Assembly (NCBI RefSeq): GCF_000734895.2
Contig: NZ_CP011382.1
Span: 2,892,700 to 2,956,699, forward strand
Source: Calothrix sp. 336/3
GTDB taxonomy: Bacteria; Cyanobacteriota; Cyanobacteriia; Cyanobacteriales; Nostocaceae
Direction: 5' to 3'
DNA length: 64,000 nt
Shown here: piece by piece, positions 18,705-27,938 of the stretch
Position numbering within the stretch: the stretch's first letter is position 1
How the letters are laid out: the number at the start of each line of letters is the position of its first letter
Made by a program: the position numbers and the translations under genes
Notes under the pieces: generated by a model
The model's input: the letters and a program-made list of their open reading frames with translations, nothing else
Told to the model about the DNA's origin: nothing
Database searches by the model: none

Positions 18705-21173
18705 CTATTCCACCGCTCCTGGAGTCAGCAATTCTCGACGCTGTTCACCACGAACGACAACACTACCAGTCTCATCTACGTCAACTAAAGCGGTATCCCC
18801 ATCTTTAATCCGACCAGAGAGAATTTCCTCTGCTAGACTATCTTCTAGTAAACGCATAATTGCTCGACGTAAAGGTCTCGCACCGTATGCGGGACTGTAA
18901 CCCTCTTGGATGAGACGCTCTTTGAAGCGATCGCTAACTTCTAAAGTAATACCTTTTTCAGTTAAGCGTCCAAAGACTTCCTTCAGCATAATTTCGGCGA
19001 TTTCTGTCACCTCTTGCTTATTCAACTGACGGAAGACAATGATTTCATCCAAACGGTTGAGAAACTCAGGACGGAAGTAGTTCTTCAGTTCTTCGTTCAC
19101 CAAAGAGCGAATACGGTTGTATTGAGACTCACTCGCATCTTCTGAGAACTCGAAACCAATACCACCACCACCTTTCTCAATCACCTTAGAACCAATATTC
19201 GAGGTTAAGATAATTAAGGTGTTCTTGAAGTCTACGGTTCGACCCTTCGCATCCGTTAATCTACCGTCTTCCAAAATTTGTAGCAGCATATTGAACACAT
19301 CGGGGTGCGCTTTTTCAATTTCGTCAAAAAGCACTACTGTGTAAGGTCTGCGGCGTACAGCTTCTGTTAATTGCCCACCTTCGTTGTAGCCAACGTAACC
19401 TGGAGGTGAACCAATTAATTTGGAAACGGTATGACGTTCCATATATTCGGACATATCTAAGCGAATCATCGCTTCTTCTGAACCGAAGAAATAGGAAGCC
19501 AAGGCTTTTGTCAACTCTGTTTTACCTACACCGGTAGGACCAGAGAAGATGAAGCTAGCGATTGGTCGGTTGGGGTTTTTCAAGCCGACACGAGCGCGAC
19601 GAATTGCGCGGGAAACTGCTTTCACAGCGTCTTCTTGACCGATGAGGCGCTGATGCAGGGTATCTTCCATATGCAGCAGTTTCTCGGATTCGGATTCGGT
19701 GAGCTTGTTAACGGGCACACCTGTCCAAGAAGCCACAATGTGGGCTATATCTTCCTCGTTCACAACAGGTTCGTCTCCATCACGGGTGGAACCTTTGCTC
19801 TGAGCGATGGCGCGGATTTCGGCTTTGATTTCCATTTCCCGATCACGCAATTCCCCAGCTTTGTCAAAGTCTTGGGAACGAACAGCATCATCCTTTTCTT
19901 TTAGGATTTGCCGCAGTTCTTTGTCCAATTCCTTGGCTGCGGGAGGCAGTTGGGAGTTAATCAAGCGGACGCGGGAACCAGCTTCGTCAACTAAATCGAT
20001 AGCTTTATCGGGGAGATAGCGATCGCTAATATAACGGTCGGACAGTTTCGCGGCAGCCACCAAAGCTTCGTCAGAAATTTTTAGCTTGTGGTGTTGCTCG
20101 TAACGGTCACGCAGACCAAAAAGAATTTCAATGGTTTCATCTACAGATGGTTCACCCACCATCACGGGCTGGAAACGACGCTCTAGGGCAGCATCACGCT
20201 CGATGTGTTTGCGATACTCATCGAGGGTAGTAGCACCGATACATTGCAGTTCACCCCTTGCCAAAGCTGGCTTGAGGATATTTGCCGCATCAATTGCCCC
20301 TTCCGCAGCACCAGCACCAATTAATGTATGTACCTCGTCGATTACTAAAATTACATTTCCTGCCTGTCGAATCTCATCCATGATTTTCTTCAGGCGTTCT
20401 TCAAATTCACCCCGGTACTTGGTTCCTGCTACGAGTAAACCGATATCTAAGGTGACAACACGCTTATCTTCCAATATGTCGGGTACATCTTTGGTGGCAA
20501 TTCGAGTCGCCAAACCTTCGGCGATCGCGGTTTTACCTACACCAGGTTCCCCAATCAATACTGGATTGTTTTTCGTGCGTCGTCCCAGAATCTGAATTAC
20601 CCGCTCAATCTCCTTGGCGCGTCCCACCACTGGATCTAGCTTGCCATCTGCCGCCATTTGGGTCAGATTTGAGCCGAATTCGTCCAATGTCGGAGTTTTA
20701 TTGCGTCCCGATTGGGCACCAGGCGCTCCTACCTCGGCAGTTTCCCCTAACATCCGGATGACTTGGGTTCTCACTTTCGAGAGATCTACACCGAGATTTT
20801 CTAGAACTCTGGCTGCTACACCTTCGCCCTCTCGGATTAAGCCCAACAACAGATGCTCGGTACCAATGTAGTTATGCCCTAATTGGCGTGCTTCTTCTAA
20901 GGATAGTTCGAGTACCCGTTTCGCCCTGGGTGTAAATGGAATTTCCACCGCGACAAAACCTGAACCTCGACCTATGATTTTCTCTACCTCGATCCTGGCA
21001 TCCTTGAGATTGACACCCATGGATTTCAGTACCTTAGCCGCCACTCCGGTACCTTCGCCAATCAGACCCAAGAGGATCTGCTCGGTACCCACAAAATTGT
21101 GCCCAAGACGGCGTGCCTCTTCTTGGGCAAGCATGATTACCTTAATGGCTTTTTCTGTGAAGCGTTCAAACAT
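18705..21173 (-). CDS. clpC: ATP-dependent Clp protease ATP-binding subunit ClpC
   Basis: Hsp100 unfoldase that feeds substrates to ClpP proteases and is essential in cyanobacteria. The 822 residues contain two Clp-N repeats, AAA-1 with Walker A GEPGVGKT (about 206), a UVR motif ([14 protein letters not shown], about 430) in the middle region, and AAA-2 with Walker A GPTGVGKT (about 541). The UVR motif and length mark it as ClpC rather than ClpA or ClpB. It stands alone with its own terminator. ATG 21173 gives the family-standard [15 protein letters not shown]. Confidence 0.98.
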   Translation of the reverse strand: MFERFTEKAIKVIMLAQEEARRLGHNFVGTEQILLGLIGEGTGVAAKVLKSMGVNLKDARIEVEKIIGRGSGFVAVEIPFTPRAKRVLELSLEEARQLGHNYIGTEHLLLGLIREGEGVAARVLENLGVDLSKVRTQVIRMLGETAEVGAPGAQSGRNKTPTLDEFGSNLTQMAADGKLDPVVGRAKEIERVIQILGRRTKNNPVLIGEPGVGKTAIAEGLATRIATKDVPDILEDKRVVTLDIGLLVAGTKYRGEFEERLKKIMDEIRQAGNVILVIDEVHTLIGAGAAEGAIDAANILKPALARGELQCIGATTLDEYRKHIERDAALERRFQPVMVGEPSVDETIEILFGLRDRYEQHHKLKISDEALVAAAKLSDRYISDRYLPDKAIDLVDEAGSRVRLINSQLPPAAKELDKELRQILKEKDDAVRSQDFDKAGELRDREMEIKAEIRAIAQSKGSTRDGDEPVVNEEDIAHIVASWTGVPVNKLTESESEKLLHMEDTLHQRLIGQEDAVKAVSRAIRRARVGLKNPNRPIASFIFSGPTGVGKTELTKALASYFFGSEEAMIRLDMSEYMERHTVSKLIGSPPGYVGYNEGGQLTEAVRRRPYTVVLFDEIEKAHPDVFNMLLQILEDGRLTDAKGRTVDFKNTLIILTSNIGSKVIEKGGGGIGFEFSEDASESQYNRIRSLVNEELKNYFRPEFLNRLDEIIVFRQLNKQEVTEIAEIMLKEVFGRLTEKGITLEVSDRFKERLIQEGYSPAYGARPLRRAIMRLLEDSLAEEILSGRIKDGDTALVDVDETGSVVVRGEQRRELLTPGAVE

Positions 21174-21590
21174 ATGGCATCTATCCCATCACCTGCGTCG
21201 TGCCGGTACGCTGATTTTAGCACAGGCAAAACAGTTGGATGCTTTGTATAAAGAAATCAACATCCAACTTTCATCACCCAGATTTACGGGACAGACTGGA
21301 AATATTTATTACTTTTTTCAGGTCAGTGTACTGAGGAGCTTGATTTTAACAGCTTCTAGGAGACTAATAACCAGCTAGAAGTAGCTAATTACGGTTATTT
21401 TATTATTAATCCCAAAGGAAAATATATACTAGAAAACACAGCTTTTGTCAAGAAGTAATTGAACTTAATGATTATTTTTTATACCAAGAAGATAAAGGAT
21501 AAGTTAAATAAAATTTAAAATTAGTGGAGGAATATGAAGAAGGGGTGTGGGAGGAAAGAATATTTATAGATTGTTGGTTGCTGGTTGTCG
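21174..21590. other. Intergenic region upstream of clpC
   Basis: About 415 AT-rich bases between clpC and rimI. It should carry the clpC promoter. I see no CIRCE inverted repeat, no tandem repeat and no credible ORF. Confidence 0.4.
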
Positions 21591-22118
21591 TTACTTCTGA
21601 AGGCGATCGCTAACCATGGCAAACCATCTTGCTAAAGTCTGAGGGAACTGGGGATATTGCAGACCTCCAAGCCACAGAACAAGAGCATCTTCCTGATTAT
21701 CCTGGTAATAGCCCCGACGTGTACCAGCTGTTTTGAAGTCAAATTTTTGATATAAAGATATAGCTGCCAGGTTAGAAGCCCTGACTTCCAAAGTTGCTCG
21801 TTCTAAGCCAGATTCATGAGCAGTCTTCAGCAGAAAATACAGTAAGGCTTGCCCCAAACCTTGATGATGATATTGGGGATGAACTGCCAAAATAGTAATG
21901 TGTGCCTCTTCTAAAATAGACCAGAAGCAGCCCATTGCTAAAAGTTCACTTCCCTCACTTCCTGAGAAAAGACCTAGTAAAACACTGTTGGGGCTATCCA
22001 ATTCGCGTTGATAGCCTTCTAGAGTCCAAAGACCGCCAAAACAGGCTCGATCTAGTTCTAGCACATCACTCAGATGTTCAGTTGTCAAGGATTTGAGTTC
22101 TAAATTAAATTTGTTCAC
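21591..22118 (-). CDS. rimI: Ribosomal-protein-alanine N-acetyltransferase (GNAT)
   Basis: GNAT-fold acetyltransferase of the RimI group, which N-terminally acetylates ribosomal protein S18 or related targets. The acetyl-CoA loop is HPQYHHQGLGQALL, followed by ASNLAAISLYQKFDF and the GYY motif that typifies RimI. GTG at 22118 gives 175 residues and leaves 92 bases to the divergent lysA. A TTG at 22199 would add 27 residues but leave only 11 bases for two promoters. Neither has a clear ribosome site, so the start is uncertain. Confidence 0.82.
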   Translation of the reverse strand: MNKFNLELKSLTTEHLSDVLELDRACFGGLWTLEGYQRELDSPNSVLLGLFSGSEGSELLAMGCFWSILEEAHITILAVHPQYHHQGLGQALLYFLLKTAHESGLERATLEVRASNLAAISLYQKFDFKTAGTRRGYYQDNQEDALVLWLGGLQYPQFPQTLARWFAMVSDRLQK

Positions 22119-22210
22119 ACTTATTGGTATTGTTGCCTCCCCTTGTAAACTGGGAATCGGCAGATTTGCTTGAGGTTCGTAAATTTTCAACAAGGACAAT
22201 TTTTATCACT

Positions 22211-23626
22211 ATGGTATCGACTCACCCGACTGGGGTTCAAGATTCTGGTAGTAAGTATTTACCGCAAATCAGCAGTACCCAAACAACCCCTTCACCCAAT
22301 CAGCAACTTTTACCCCTCACGGCAAAAGTGAATCTTCACGATCATCTAGAAATTGGTGGTTGTGATGTGAAAAATTTGGTGGCACAGTATGGAACACCAT
22401 TATATATTTTAGATGAAGCCACCCTACGGGCAGCTTGTGAGCAGTATCGTGAGAGTTTTAAAAAATATTATCCTGGAGAATCTCAGGTATTATATGCTTC
22501 CAAGGCATGGAACTGTCTAGCCATTTGCGCGATCGCTGCTAGCGAGGGCTTAGGTATAGATGTGGCATCTGGTGGTGAATTACACACAGCCTTAACAGCA
22601 GGGGTAGAACCAGAGAAAATTTATCTTCATGGTAATAATAAATCTCGCCAGGAATTAACCTATGCAGCCCAAGCTGGTTGTACGGTGATGGCTGATAACT
22701 GGCATGATTTAAATACCTTAGTGCAAATAGCCCAGGAGAATTCCGGGGAAATTTCCCTACCTATCAGGATTATGTTGCGCTTAACTCCTGGTATTGACTG
22801 TCATACCCATGAATATATTCGTACGGGTCACTTGGATAGTAAATTTGGCTTCGATCCAGGTGATTTAGACGAAGTATTTGCCTTTGTCAGCCAACAATCT
22901 GTACTCAATTGTGCAGGAGTTCATGCTCACATTGGTTCACAAATATTTGAACGTCAACCCCATCGAGATTTAGCCGCATTAATGGTACAGTGGTTAACTC
23001 AAGCTGCTGGCTATGGTTTAAATTTGACGGAGGTAAATGTGGGTGGCGGTTTAGGGATTACCTATACTGAATCTGATGATCCACCCAGCATTGAAGAATG
23101 GGTCAAACCCATTTGCGAAGTCATTCAGCAACAGTGTGAATTAGCAAACTTACCCTTACCAAAAATTTTATGTGAACCAGGGCGATCGCTAGTTGCCAAT
23201 GCCTGTGTGACAGCATATACGATTGGTTCATCAAAGGAAGTACCAGAAATTCGTACTTATATTGCAGTAGATGGAGGAATGTCTGACAATCCCCGTCCAA
23301 TTACTTACCAATCTGTGTATCGTACGGTCGTTGCCAACAAAATGTCAGCACCGATCACCGAAACTGTTACAATCGCCGGAAAGCATTGTGAATCGGGAGA
23401 TGTGTTAATTAAAAATGCCCAACTTGCCAAAACAGAACCCGGTGATATTCTCGTCATCATGACAACCGGTGCATACAATTACAGTATGGCATCTAACTAT
23501 AACCGTTTGCCTCGACCAGCAGCAGTCTTGGTAGGAAACACAGAAGCAAATTTAATTCTACGTCGGGAAACCTACGATGATTTAATTCGCCAAGATTGTC
23601 TACCGGAAAGACTCAAAAAAGGATGA
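22211..23626 (+). CDS. lysA: Diaminopimelate decarboxylase
   Basis: PLP enzyme converting meso-diaminopimelate to L-lysine. The PLP Lys lies in LYASKAWNC (about residue 97), with HAHIGSQI (about 237), the GGGLGI phosphate loop and CEPGRS (about 320). The C-terminal Cys region SGDVL and the YNYSMASNYNR active-site loop are intact. The 471 residues include a 40-residue N-terminal extension usual in cyanobacteria. ATG 22211 is chosen over upstream frames because it opens this extension and has AAGGA upstream. First of lysA-cdaA-uppS on one strand. Confidence 0.95.
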   Translation: MVSTHPTGVQDSGSKYLPQISSTQTTPSPNQQLLPLTAKVNLHDHLEIGGCDVKNLVAQYGTPLYILDEATLRAACEQYRESFKKYYPGESQVLYASKAWNCLAICAIAASEGLGIDVASGGELHTALTAGVEPEKIYLHGNNKSRQELTYAAQAGCTVMADNWHDLNTLVQIAQENSGEISLPIRIMLRLTPGIDCHTHEYIRTGHLDSKFGFDPGDLDEVFAFVSQQSVLNCAGVHAHIGSQIFERQPHRDLAALMVQWLTQAAGYGLNLTEVNVGGGLGITYTESDDPPSIEEWVKPICEVIQQQCELANLPLPKILCEPGRSLVANACVTAYTIGSSKEVPEIRTYIAVDGGMSDNPRPITYQSVYRTVVANKMSAPITETVTIAGKHCESGDVLIKNAQLAKTEPGDILVIMTTGAYNYSMASNYNRLPRPAAVLVGNTEANLILRRETYDDLIRQDCLPERLKKG

Positions 23627-23646
23627 AGGGTAAAGGATGAAGGATG
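23619..23646. repeat. Heptamer tandem repeat (AAGGATG-like, four units)
   Basis: Units AAGGATG, AAGGGTA, AAGGATG and AAGGATG run through the lysA stop codon (TGA at 23624-23626) into the spacer before cdaA. Confidence 0.7.
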
Positions 23647-23801
23647 AAAAACAGCATCCCAGCTATAAGTAAATCAGGAGTGAACCATGATTTTTCTATC
23701 TTCACCCTTGATTGATTGCTTCCTAGCAGCTGCTTTATGTCTCTACTTCTTCAGACTTCATCCTTCACACTTCATAACTTCACAATTTCACACCAGATGT
23801 C

Positions 23802-24725
23802 ATGGGAGATTGGTGGAAGCAATGGCTGATAAACCTAGGAAGGTCACAGTCTTTACTGCTTGAGACTCTGGATATTATTTTAGTACTGGCGCTAACTTAC
23901 ATGATTTTGGTTGTAATTAGCGAGCGTCGGACATTATGGATGGTGCGGGGATTTATTATTTTGATGCTGGCTTCTGCCCTTAGTGGTAGATTGCAGTTGC
24001 AGTTACTCAACTTTGTGTTAGAAAAGTTGGTGATTGGTTGTGCGGTAGCAATGGCAGTAGCTCTCCAGTCTGAATTTCGTCGCTTTTTAGAACAATTAGG
24101 GCGAGGAGAATTTCGGCTATTGTTTCAACCATCCAATTTGGTAATCCCCAAATCTGATAACGTGATTGATGAAATTGTTGATGCGGTCAAAGAACTTTCT
24201 AAAAATCGCATTGGTGCCTTATTGATTATTGAAACTACTGGTCCAATTGACGAGCGAGATTTTTCTGTACCTGGAGTCAAGTTAAATGCTGAAGTTTCTA
24301 AGGAGCTAATTCAGACGATTTTTCAGCCTAAAACTTTGCTACATGACGGAGCAACCTTAGTACGTGGCTCACGGATTGTGTCATCGGGTATAATTTTACC
24401 GCTATCGGGACGCACAGCCTCACGCCAGTTGGGTACACGCCACCGGGCGGCGATGGGAATTACTGAGCGGGTCGAAAATTGTATTTGTGTCGTTGTATCA
24501 GAAGAAACAGGTTCTATTTCTCTAGCAGAAAGGGGAACCCTAAATAGACCATTGACTGTCACGAAGCTGAAGGAATCTCTGGATGCTCGTTTATCCCCCA
24601 CTGTGGATCGGGAAGCTGTGGCTCCTGGTTTGTTTAGTTTGGGGCGGCAGATTCGTGGTAAGGCACTTTTTATGGTTTCACGTTTACTCGGATTACCATC
24701 GACCGCTTCGCGAGATAAAAAATGA
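23802..24725 (+). CDS. cdaA: Diadenylate cyclase, CdaA type
   Basis: Makes cyclic di-AMP from two ATP; a second messenger for osmotic, potassium and cell-wall homeostasis. Three N-terminal membrane helices lie within residues 18-85. The DAC domain then shows the DGA motif in [11 protein letters not shown] (about 180) and the RHR motif in TRHRAAMG (about 212), both needed for activity. The 307 residues match the CdaA type. Its stop overlaps the uppS start (ATGA at 24722-24725), which implies translational coupling with the lipid-carrier synthase. Confidence 0.95.
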   Translation: MGDWWKQWLINLGRSQSLLLETLDIILVLALTYMILVVISERRTLWMVRGFIILMLASALSGRLQLQLLNFVLEKLVIGCAVAMAVALQSEFRRFLEQLGRGEFRLLFQPSNLVIPKSDNVIDEIVDAVKELSKNRIGALLIIETTGPIDERDFSVPGVKLNAEVSKELIQTIFQPKTLLHDGATLVRGSRIVSSGIILPLSGRTASRQLGTRHRAAMGITERVENCICVVVSEETGSISLAERGTLNRPLTVTKLKESLDARLSPTVDREAVAPGLFSLGRQIRGKALFMVSRLLGLPSTASRDKK

Positions 24726-25474
24726 CAGCACAACAAACAACTCAACTGCAAGATTTGCCTGCTGATTTACAAAAAGAATTTTTGCCCAAACACGTTGCGG
24801 TAATTATGGATGGCAATGGTCGATGGGCAAAACGTCAGGGTTTACCTCGAATTATGGGTCATAAGCGTGGGGTAGATGCTTTAAAAGATTTACTGCGTTG
24901 TTGTAAAGATTGGGGAATTGAGGCATTAACTGCCTATGCGTTTTCCACAGAGAATTGGGGTAGACCTCAAGAAGAGGTAGATTTTTTGATGACGCTGTTT
25001 CAGCGAGTCCTGCGCCAGGAATTGCGAGAAATGGTCAAGGAAAATGTGCAAATCAAGTTTGTCGGCAATTTGCAGGCATTACCAGGAGCGTTACAGGCAG
25101 AAATTTCTCGTTCCGTGGAAGAAACTCAAAATAATCGGGGAATTCGCTTTACCGTAGCCACGAATTATGGTGGTAGACAGGAAATTCTCCAAGCTTGTCG
25201 GGCGATCGCCGAAAAAGTTCAGCAGGGTTTACTCCAACCAGATGAAATTGATGAGGGTGTGTTTGAACGACATCTTTATACTTCTGGCACTTGTGATCCA
25301 GATTTACTAATTCGCACAAGTGGGGAAATGCGTTTAAGTAATTTCCTACTTTGGCAAATGGCTTATTCTGAAATCTATATTACTGATACCCTTTGGCCCG
25401 ATTTTAACCGCCAGGAGTTCATGCGCGCCTTATCTGCTTATCAGTGTCGCGATAGAAGATTTGGCAAGGTTTAA
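24722..25474 (+). CDS. uppS: Isoprenyl transferase (undecaprenyl diphosphate synthase)
   Basis: cis-Prenyltransferase producing the C55 lipid carrier for peptidoglycan and polysaccharide export. The catalytic Asp30 is in [12 protein letters not shown], followed by HKRG, the FSTENWGRP substrate block and the C-terminal [15 protein letters not shown] motif. The 250 residues are typical. The start overlaps the cdaA stop by four bases. A hairpin follows about 40 bases after the stop. Confidence 0.97.
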   Translation: MTAQQTTQLQDLPADLQKEFLPKHVAVIMDGNGRWAKRQGLPRIMGHKRGVDALKDLLRCCKDWGIEALTAYAFSTENWGRPQEEVDFLMTLFQRVLRQELREMVKENVQIKFVGNLQALPGALQAEISRSVEETQNNRGIRFTVATNYGGRQEILQACRAIAEKVQQGLLQPDEIDEGVFERHLYTSGTCDPDLLIRTSGEMRLSNFLLWQMAYSEIYITDTLWPDFNRQEFMRALSAYQCRDRRFGKV

Positions 25475-25514
25475 CAAACTTGAATCAACCCGCTTGTTTC
25501 TGGGTGATGTGCTA

Positions 25515-25536
25515 CCCCTCGGATCTCTCCGTGGGG
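25515..25536 (+). terminator. Hairpin after uppS
   Basis: CCCC-T-CGGA (25515-25523) pairs with TCCG-T-GGGG (25528-25536) around a TCTC loop, with one T-T mismatch. The following bases are only moderately T-rich, so termination is likely but not certain. Confidence 0.5.
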
Positions 25537-25583
25537 ATTAATAATTTATGAATTATGAATTATGAATTTCTAAAAGGGGTGGA

Positions 25584-25856
25584 TTATGGTCCAGAAAATA
25601 CTGCTTGTTCAATATCTCTACGGCTCAGAGAATATTTAAAAGCCCGTTGAATATCTTCTCCGTTAGCTGCTGCTTGAAGATATTTGACAACTACTTGCTC
25701 AATATCTAAGCAGAGTTCTGCTTCCCATGTGGGACGTTTGACTTTCCAGCAATGTAATTGTTGTTCGTCTTGTTGACAACCTTGATTTTTTAACCATTGC
25801 TCAATTTCTGGCAAAGGATGGTTGTATAGGGGTGTTTCGGGGGAAGGTAGGGACAT
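25584..25856 (-). CDS. DUF3143 family protein
   Basis: Small conserved cyanobacterial protein of unknown function. It starts MSLPSPETPLYNHPLP, contains the family's QWLKNQGCQQDEQQLHCWKV stretch with two Cys, and ends KYSLSRRDIEQAVFSGP. ATG 25856 gives 90 residues; the upstream extension to 25910 is low-complexity and lacks support. It sits at the end of a minus-strand group with two J-domain proteins and DnaK, a neighbourhood that suggests, without proving, a chaperone link. Confidence 0.82.
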   Translation of the reverse strand: MSLPSPETPLYNHPLPEIEQWLKNQGCQQDEQQLHCWKVKRPTWEAELCLDIEQVVVKYLQAAANGEDIQRAFKYSLSRRDIEQAVFSGP

Positions 25857-25927
25857 GGGGGAGAAGGAAAAAAGGTAAACAAGAGCAGGGGGAAAGGGTA
25901 GGAGTAACAACTAGTACCGCTACGCGG

Positions 25928-25959
25928 AATTCGTAATTCGTAATTCGTAATTCGTAATT
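25928..25959. repeat. Heptamer tandem repeat (AATTCGT)x4
   Basis: Four perfect copies of AATTCGT (25928-25955) plus AATT. The same heptamer array recurs at 35474, so it is a genome-wide repeat family rather than a local accident. Confidence 0.85.
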
Positions 25960-26027
25960 ACTTTGCCGCAAGTGTTTGAGAAATTTGGAATAGGTGGTTT
26001 ATTTTAGCCACCCTGTACTAGTGTTTA

Positions 26028-26537
26028 TTACCCGTTACCCACTAAAAAATATGAAAGTTTTTCTAGGTAAAATGATACGGTTTGGGGTTGCCAGGAGTCT
26101 CCTCGCAGAACTGCGATCGCGATCGCCAGTACTAAGCAACCAATAATTGTGATTGCCATGATAAATAGGGCAAAAATTTCTCCTGGTGATAGGGGGCGAT
26201 CGCTGGCATCGAGATAAGCTGATTTTGACATATCGTAGGTGTAAACGGGTTGATGCAAGTCTGGTGGAGCTTGAATCACACCAAAGCGAGAATAACCGAT
26301 TTTTAAATCATAATTTAATCTTCTATCCGGGCTACTGAGAGTTGCGTAAGCTTCGTTGATTTCTTGAAATTTCCGCTTGGCGATCGCCCCTGGCAATTCT
26401 GTGGTGTCAGGATGGTAAAGTTTACTCAAATCCCGATAGGCACGGCGAATATCGATTACTGATGCTGAGGGATGCAGTCCGAGCAGAGTATAGTATGTAG
26501 ATTCGCTGCTTTGCGCTTTTGCCCCGTTCTGGTTCAC
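26028..26537 (-). CDS. Membrane-anchored J-domain protein
   Basis: DnaJ-type co-chaperone. The J domain spans about 14-80 with HPD at 42-44 and the helix IV signature EINEAYATLSSPDRRLNYD. A Tyr-rich linker then leads to one membrane segment (GEIFALFIMAITIIGCLVLAIAIAVL, starting near 118) and a short tail. It would present the J domain at a membrane to stimulate an Hsp70. The DnaK3 gene 1.4 kb upstream on the same strand is the obvious candidate partner, which is inference. Confidence 0.88.
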   Translation of the reverse strand: MNQNGAKAQSSESTYYTLLGLHPSASVIDIRRAYRDLSKLYHPDTTELPGAIAKRKFQEINEAYATLSSPDRRLNYDLKIGYSRFGVIQAPPDLHQPVYTYDMSKSAYLDASDRPLSPGEIFALFIMAITIIGCLVLAIAIAVLRGDSWQPQTVSFYLEKLSYFLVGNG

Positions 26538-26656
26538 GGCTTCTTCTCTTGCAGTTCAGTCTTTCTCACATTTTAAACTGACTACACCTCGATTCGACCT
26601 GCCAGCACAGTTATTGTCTTGAATAGAAAGTATCAAGTTTTTGCCATCAACTCAGG

Positions 26657-27622
26657 TTAGGGGAATAAATCTGCGCGGGGTTTAAAGGTCTCTATTTGTT
26701 TTAATTTTTCGTATAGTTCCCGTTCTTGCCCACTGATATTTTTCGGAGTCACTATCTGAATTTCTACTAATTGGTCGCCTCGCTTGCCCTTTTCATTGGG
26801 ATAACCCTTACCTGTGAGGCGTAATTTTTGACCAGAACGCACACCGGGGGGAATATTCATTTTCACTAAACCATCGAGGGTAGGGGCTTCTACTTGTCCT
26901 CCAAGTACTGCTTCACTAGGGGTAATGGGTATTTGACAGTAAATATCAATGCCATCGACTTTGAAAATCGGATGGGGCTCTACGGTAATTTTTAAGTATA
27001 AATCTCCACCATTAATTCCTTGGTCACGCAGACGAATTGTTTGCCCTGTGACCATCCCAGAGGGCATATTTACTTCTAAACTACGTCCATCTTCGAGACG
27101 AATCCGTTCTACACCCCCTTGATAAGCTTTTTCTAAGGGTAGGGTGAGTCTAGCTTCAATGTCTCGACGGAGTTTGCGAGGATCGACGGTATAAGCTACG
27201 CGACTTTTGGGGGAGCGAAAAGGGTCTTTGTTTTCTGTAGGGGTTGTACCGTTTTTGACTCCAATGACTTGATTGATAAAGCTTTGAAAGTCGTTATATT
27301 GACTGGGATCGATATCTTGGGGATTACGATTATTTTCTTTATTGGCAGGGGTTCGCTGGGCTTGTTTGCGATTGTTAAAGCCTTTTTGTTGCCAAAATCG
27401 ACTAAACTGGTCGTATTGCTCACGCTTGGCGGTATCTGAAAGGATTTCGTAGGCTTCGCCGATATCTTTAAATTTATCTTCTGCTTCTTTGTTACCGGGA
27501 TTGACATCCGGATGGTATTGTCTTGCTAACTTCCGAAATACTTTTTTGATTTCTTCGTTAGTCGCGTCCTTTGATACTCCTAAAATTTCGTAATAATCAC
27601 GAAAATTACGCACATTTTGCAT
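26657..27622 (-). CDS. dnaJ: DnaJ-family chaperone (CbpA-like, no zinc finger)
   Basis: Co-chaperone for Hsp70. The N-terminal J domain has HPD at 37-39, then a Gln/Asn-rich linker in place of a Gly/Phe region, then two beta-sandwich substrate-binding domains ([21 protein letters not shown] and [16 protein letters not shown]). No CxxCxGxG zinc repeats are present, so it is the type B/CbpA form. The 321 residues are complete. It lies 317 bases behind dnaK on the same strand. Confidence 0.9.
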   Translation of the reverse strand: MQNVRNFRDYYEILGVSKDATNEEIKKVFRKLARQYHPDVNPGNKEAEDKFKDIGEAYEILSDTAKREQYDQFSRFWQQKGFNNRKQAQRTPANKENNRNPQDIDPSQYNDFQSFINQVIGVKNGTTPTENKDPFRSPKSRVAYTVDPRKLRRDIEARLTLPLEKAYQGGVERIRLEDGRSLEVNMPSGMVTGQTIRLRDQGINGGDLYLKITVEPHPIFKVDGIDIYCQIPITPSEAVLGGQVEAPTLDGLVKMNIPPGVRSGQKLRLTGKGYPNEKGKRGDQLVEIQIVTPKNISGQERELYEKLKQIETFKPRADLFP

Positions 27623-27938
27623 AGTCGATTGTTTAAGTTTGAGATTTGAGAATTTAATATCTGGTGATTGGAGTTTTACCTAGGGTAGGTTAGGTTTCTG
27701 TATCTAATGATTAATTAACTCTTGATGATGAGTGGTAAATAATAATTTCTCAGAAATACATCTGATTTCCGCATTGAAAATAATTTTAGCTGTTACCTAA
27801 TTCTGACTTTCTGCTTTTTTGCTCTCACTCCTGTAACTTATGTAACTTTTTTGCCTATCAACTTTCATTGTCGGCTGGTTTAAGCAATGATGGGCGGAAT
27901 TACCGCCCAATTTTATAAATTAATTATCTCAGGCTAAT
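27623..27938. other. Intergenic region between dnaK and dnaJ
   Basis: About 315 bases, AT-rich, with no ORF. A perfect 7-bp inverted repeat TGGGCGG/CCGCCCA (27891-27897/27903-27909) just past the dnaK stop may end or attenuate the dnaK transcript, but no T-run follows it on the minus strand. A promoter for dnaJ may also lie here. Confidence 0.4.

Noticed and set aside
20131-20595. 154-codon antisense frame in clpC
   Set aside because: Shadow of clpC with Ser/Ile-rich composition typical of reversed coding DNA.
21174-21378. Possible short gene upstream of clpC
   Set aside because: The plus-strand frame there is mostly antisense to the clpC start and has no support of its own.
25928-25959. 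Heptamer array considered as an attachment or recombination site
   Set aside because: The same array recurs at 35474 and related ones elsewhere in the window; it is a common cyanobacterial tandem repeat.
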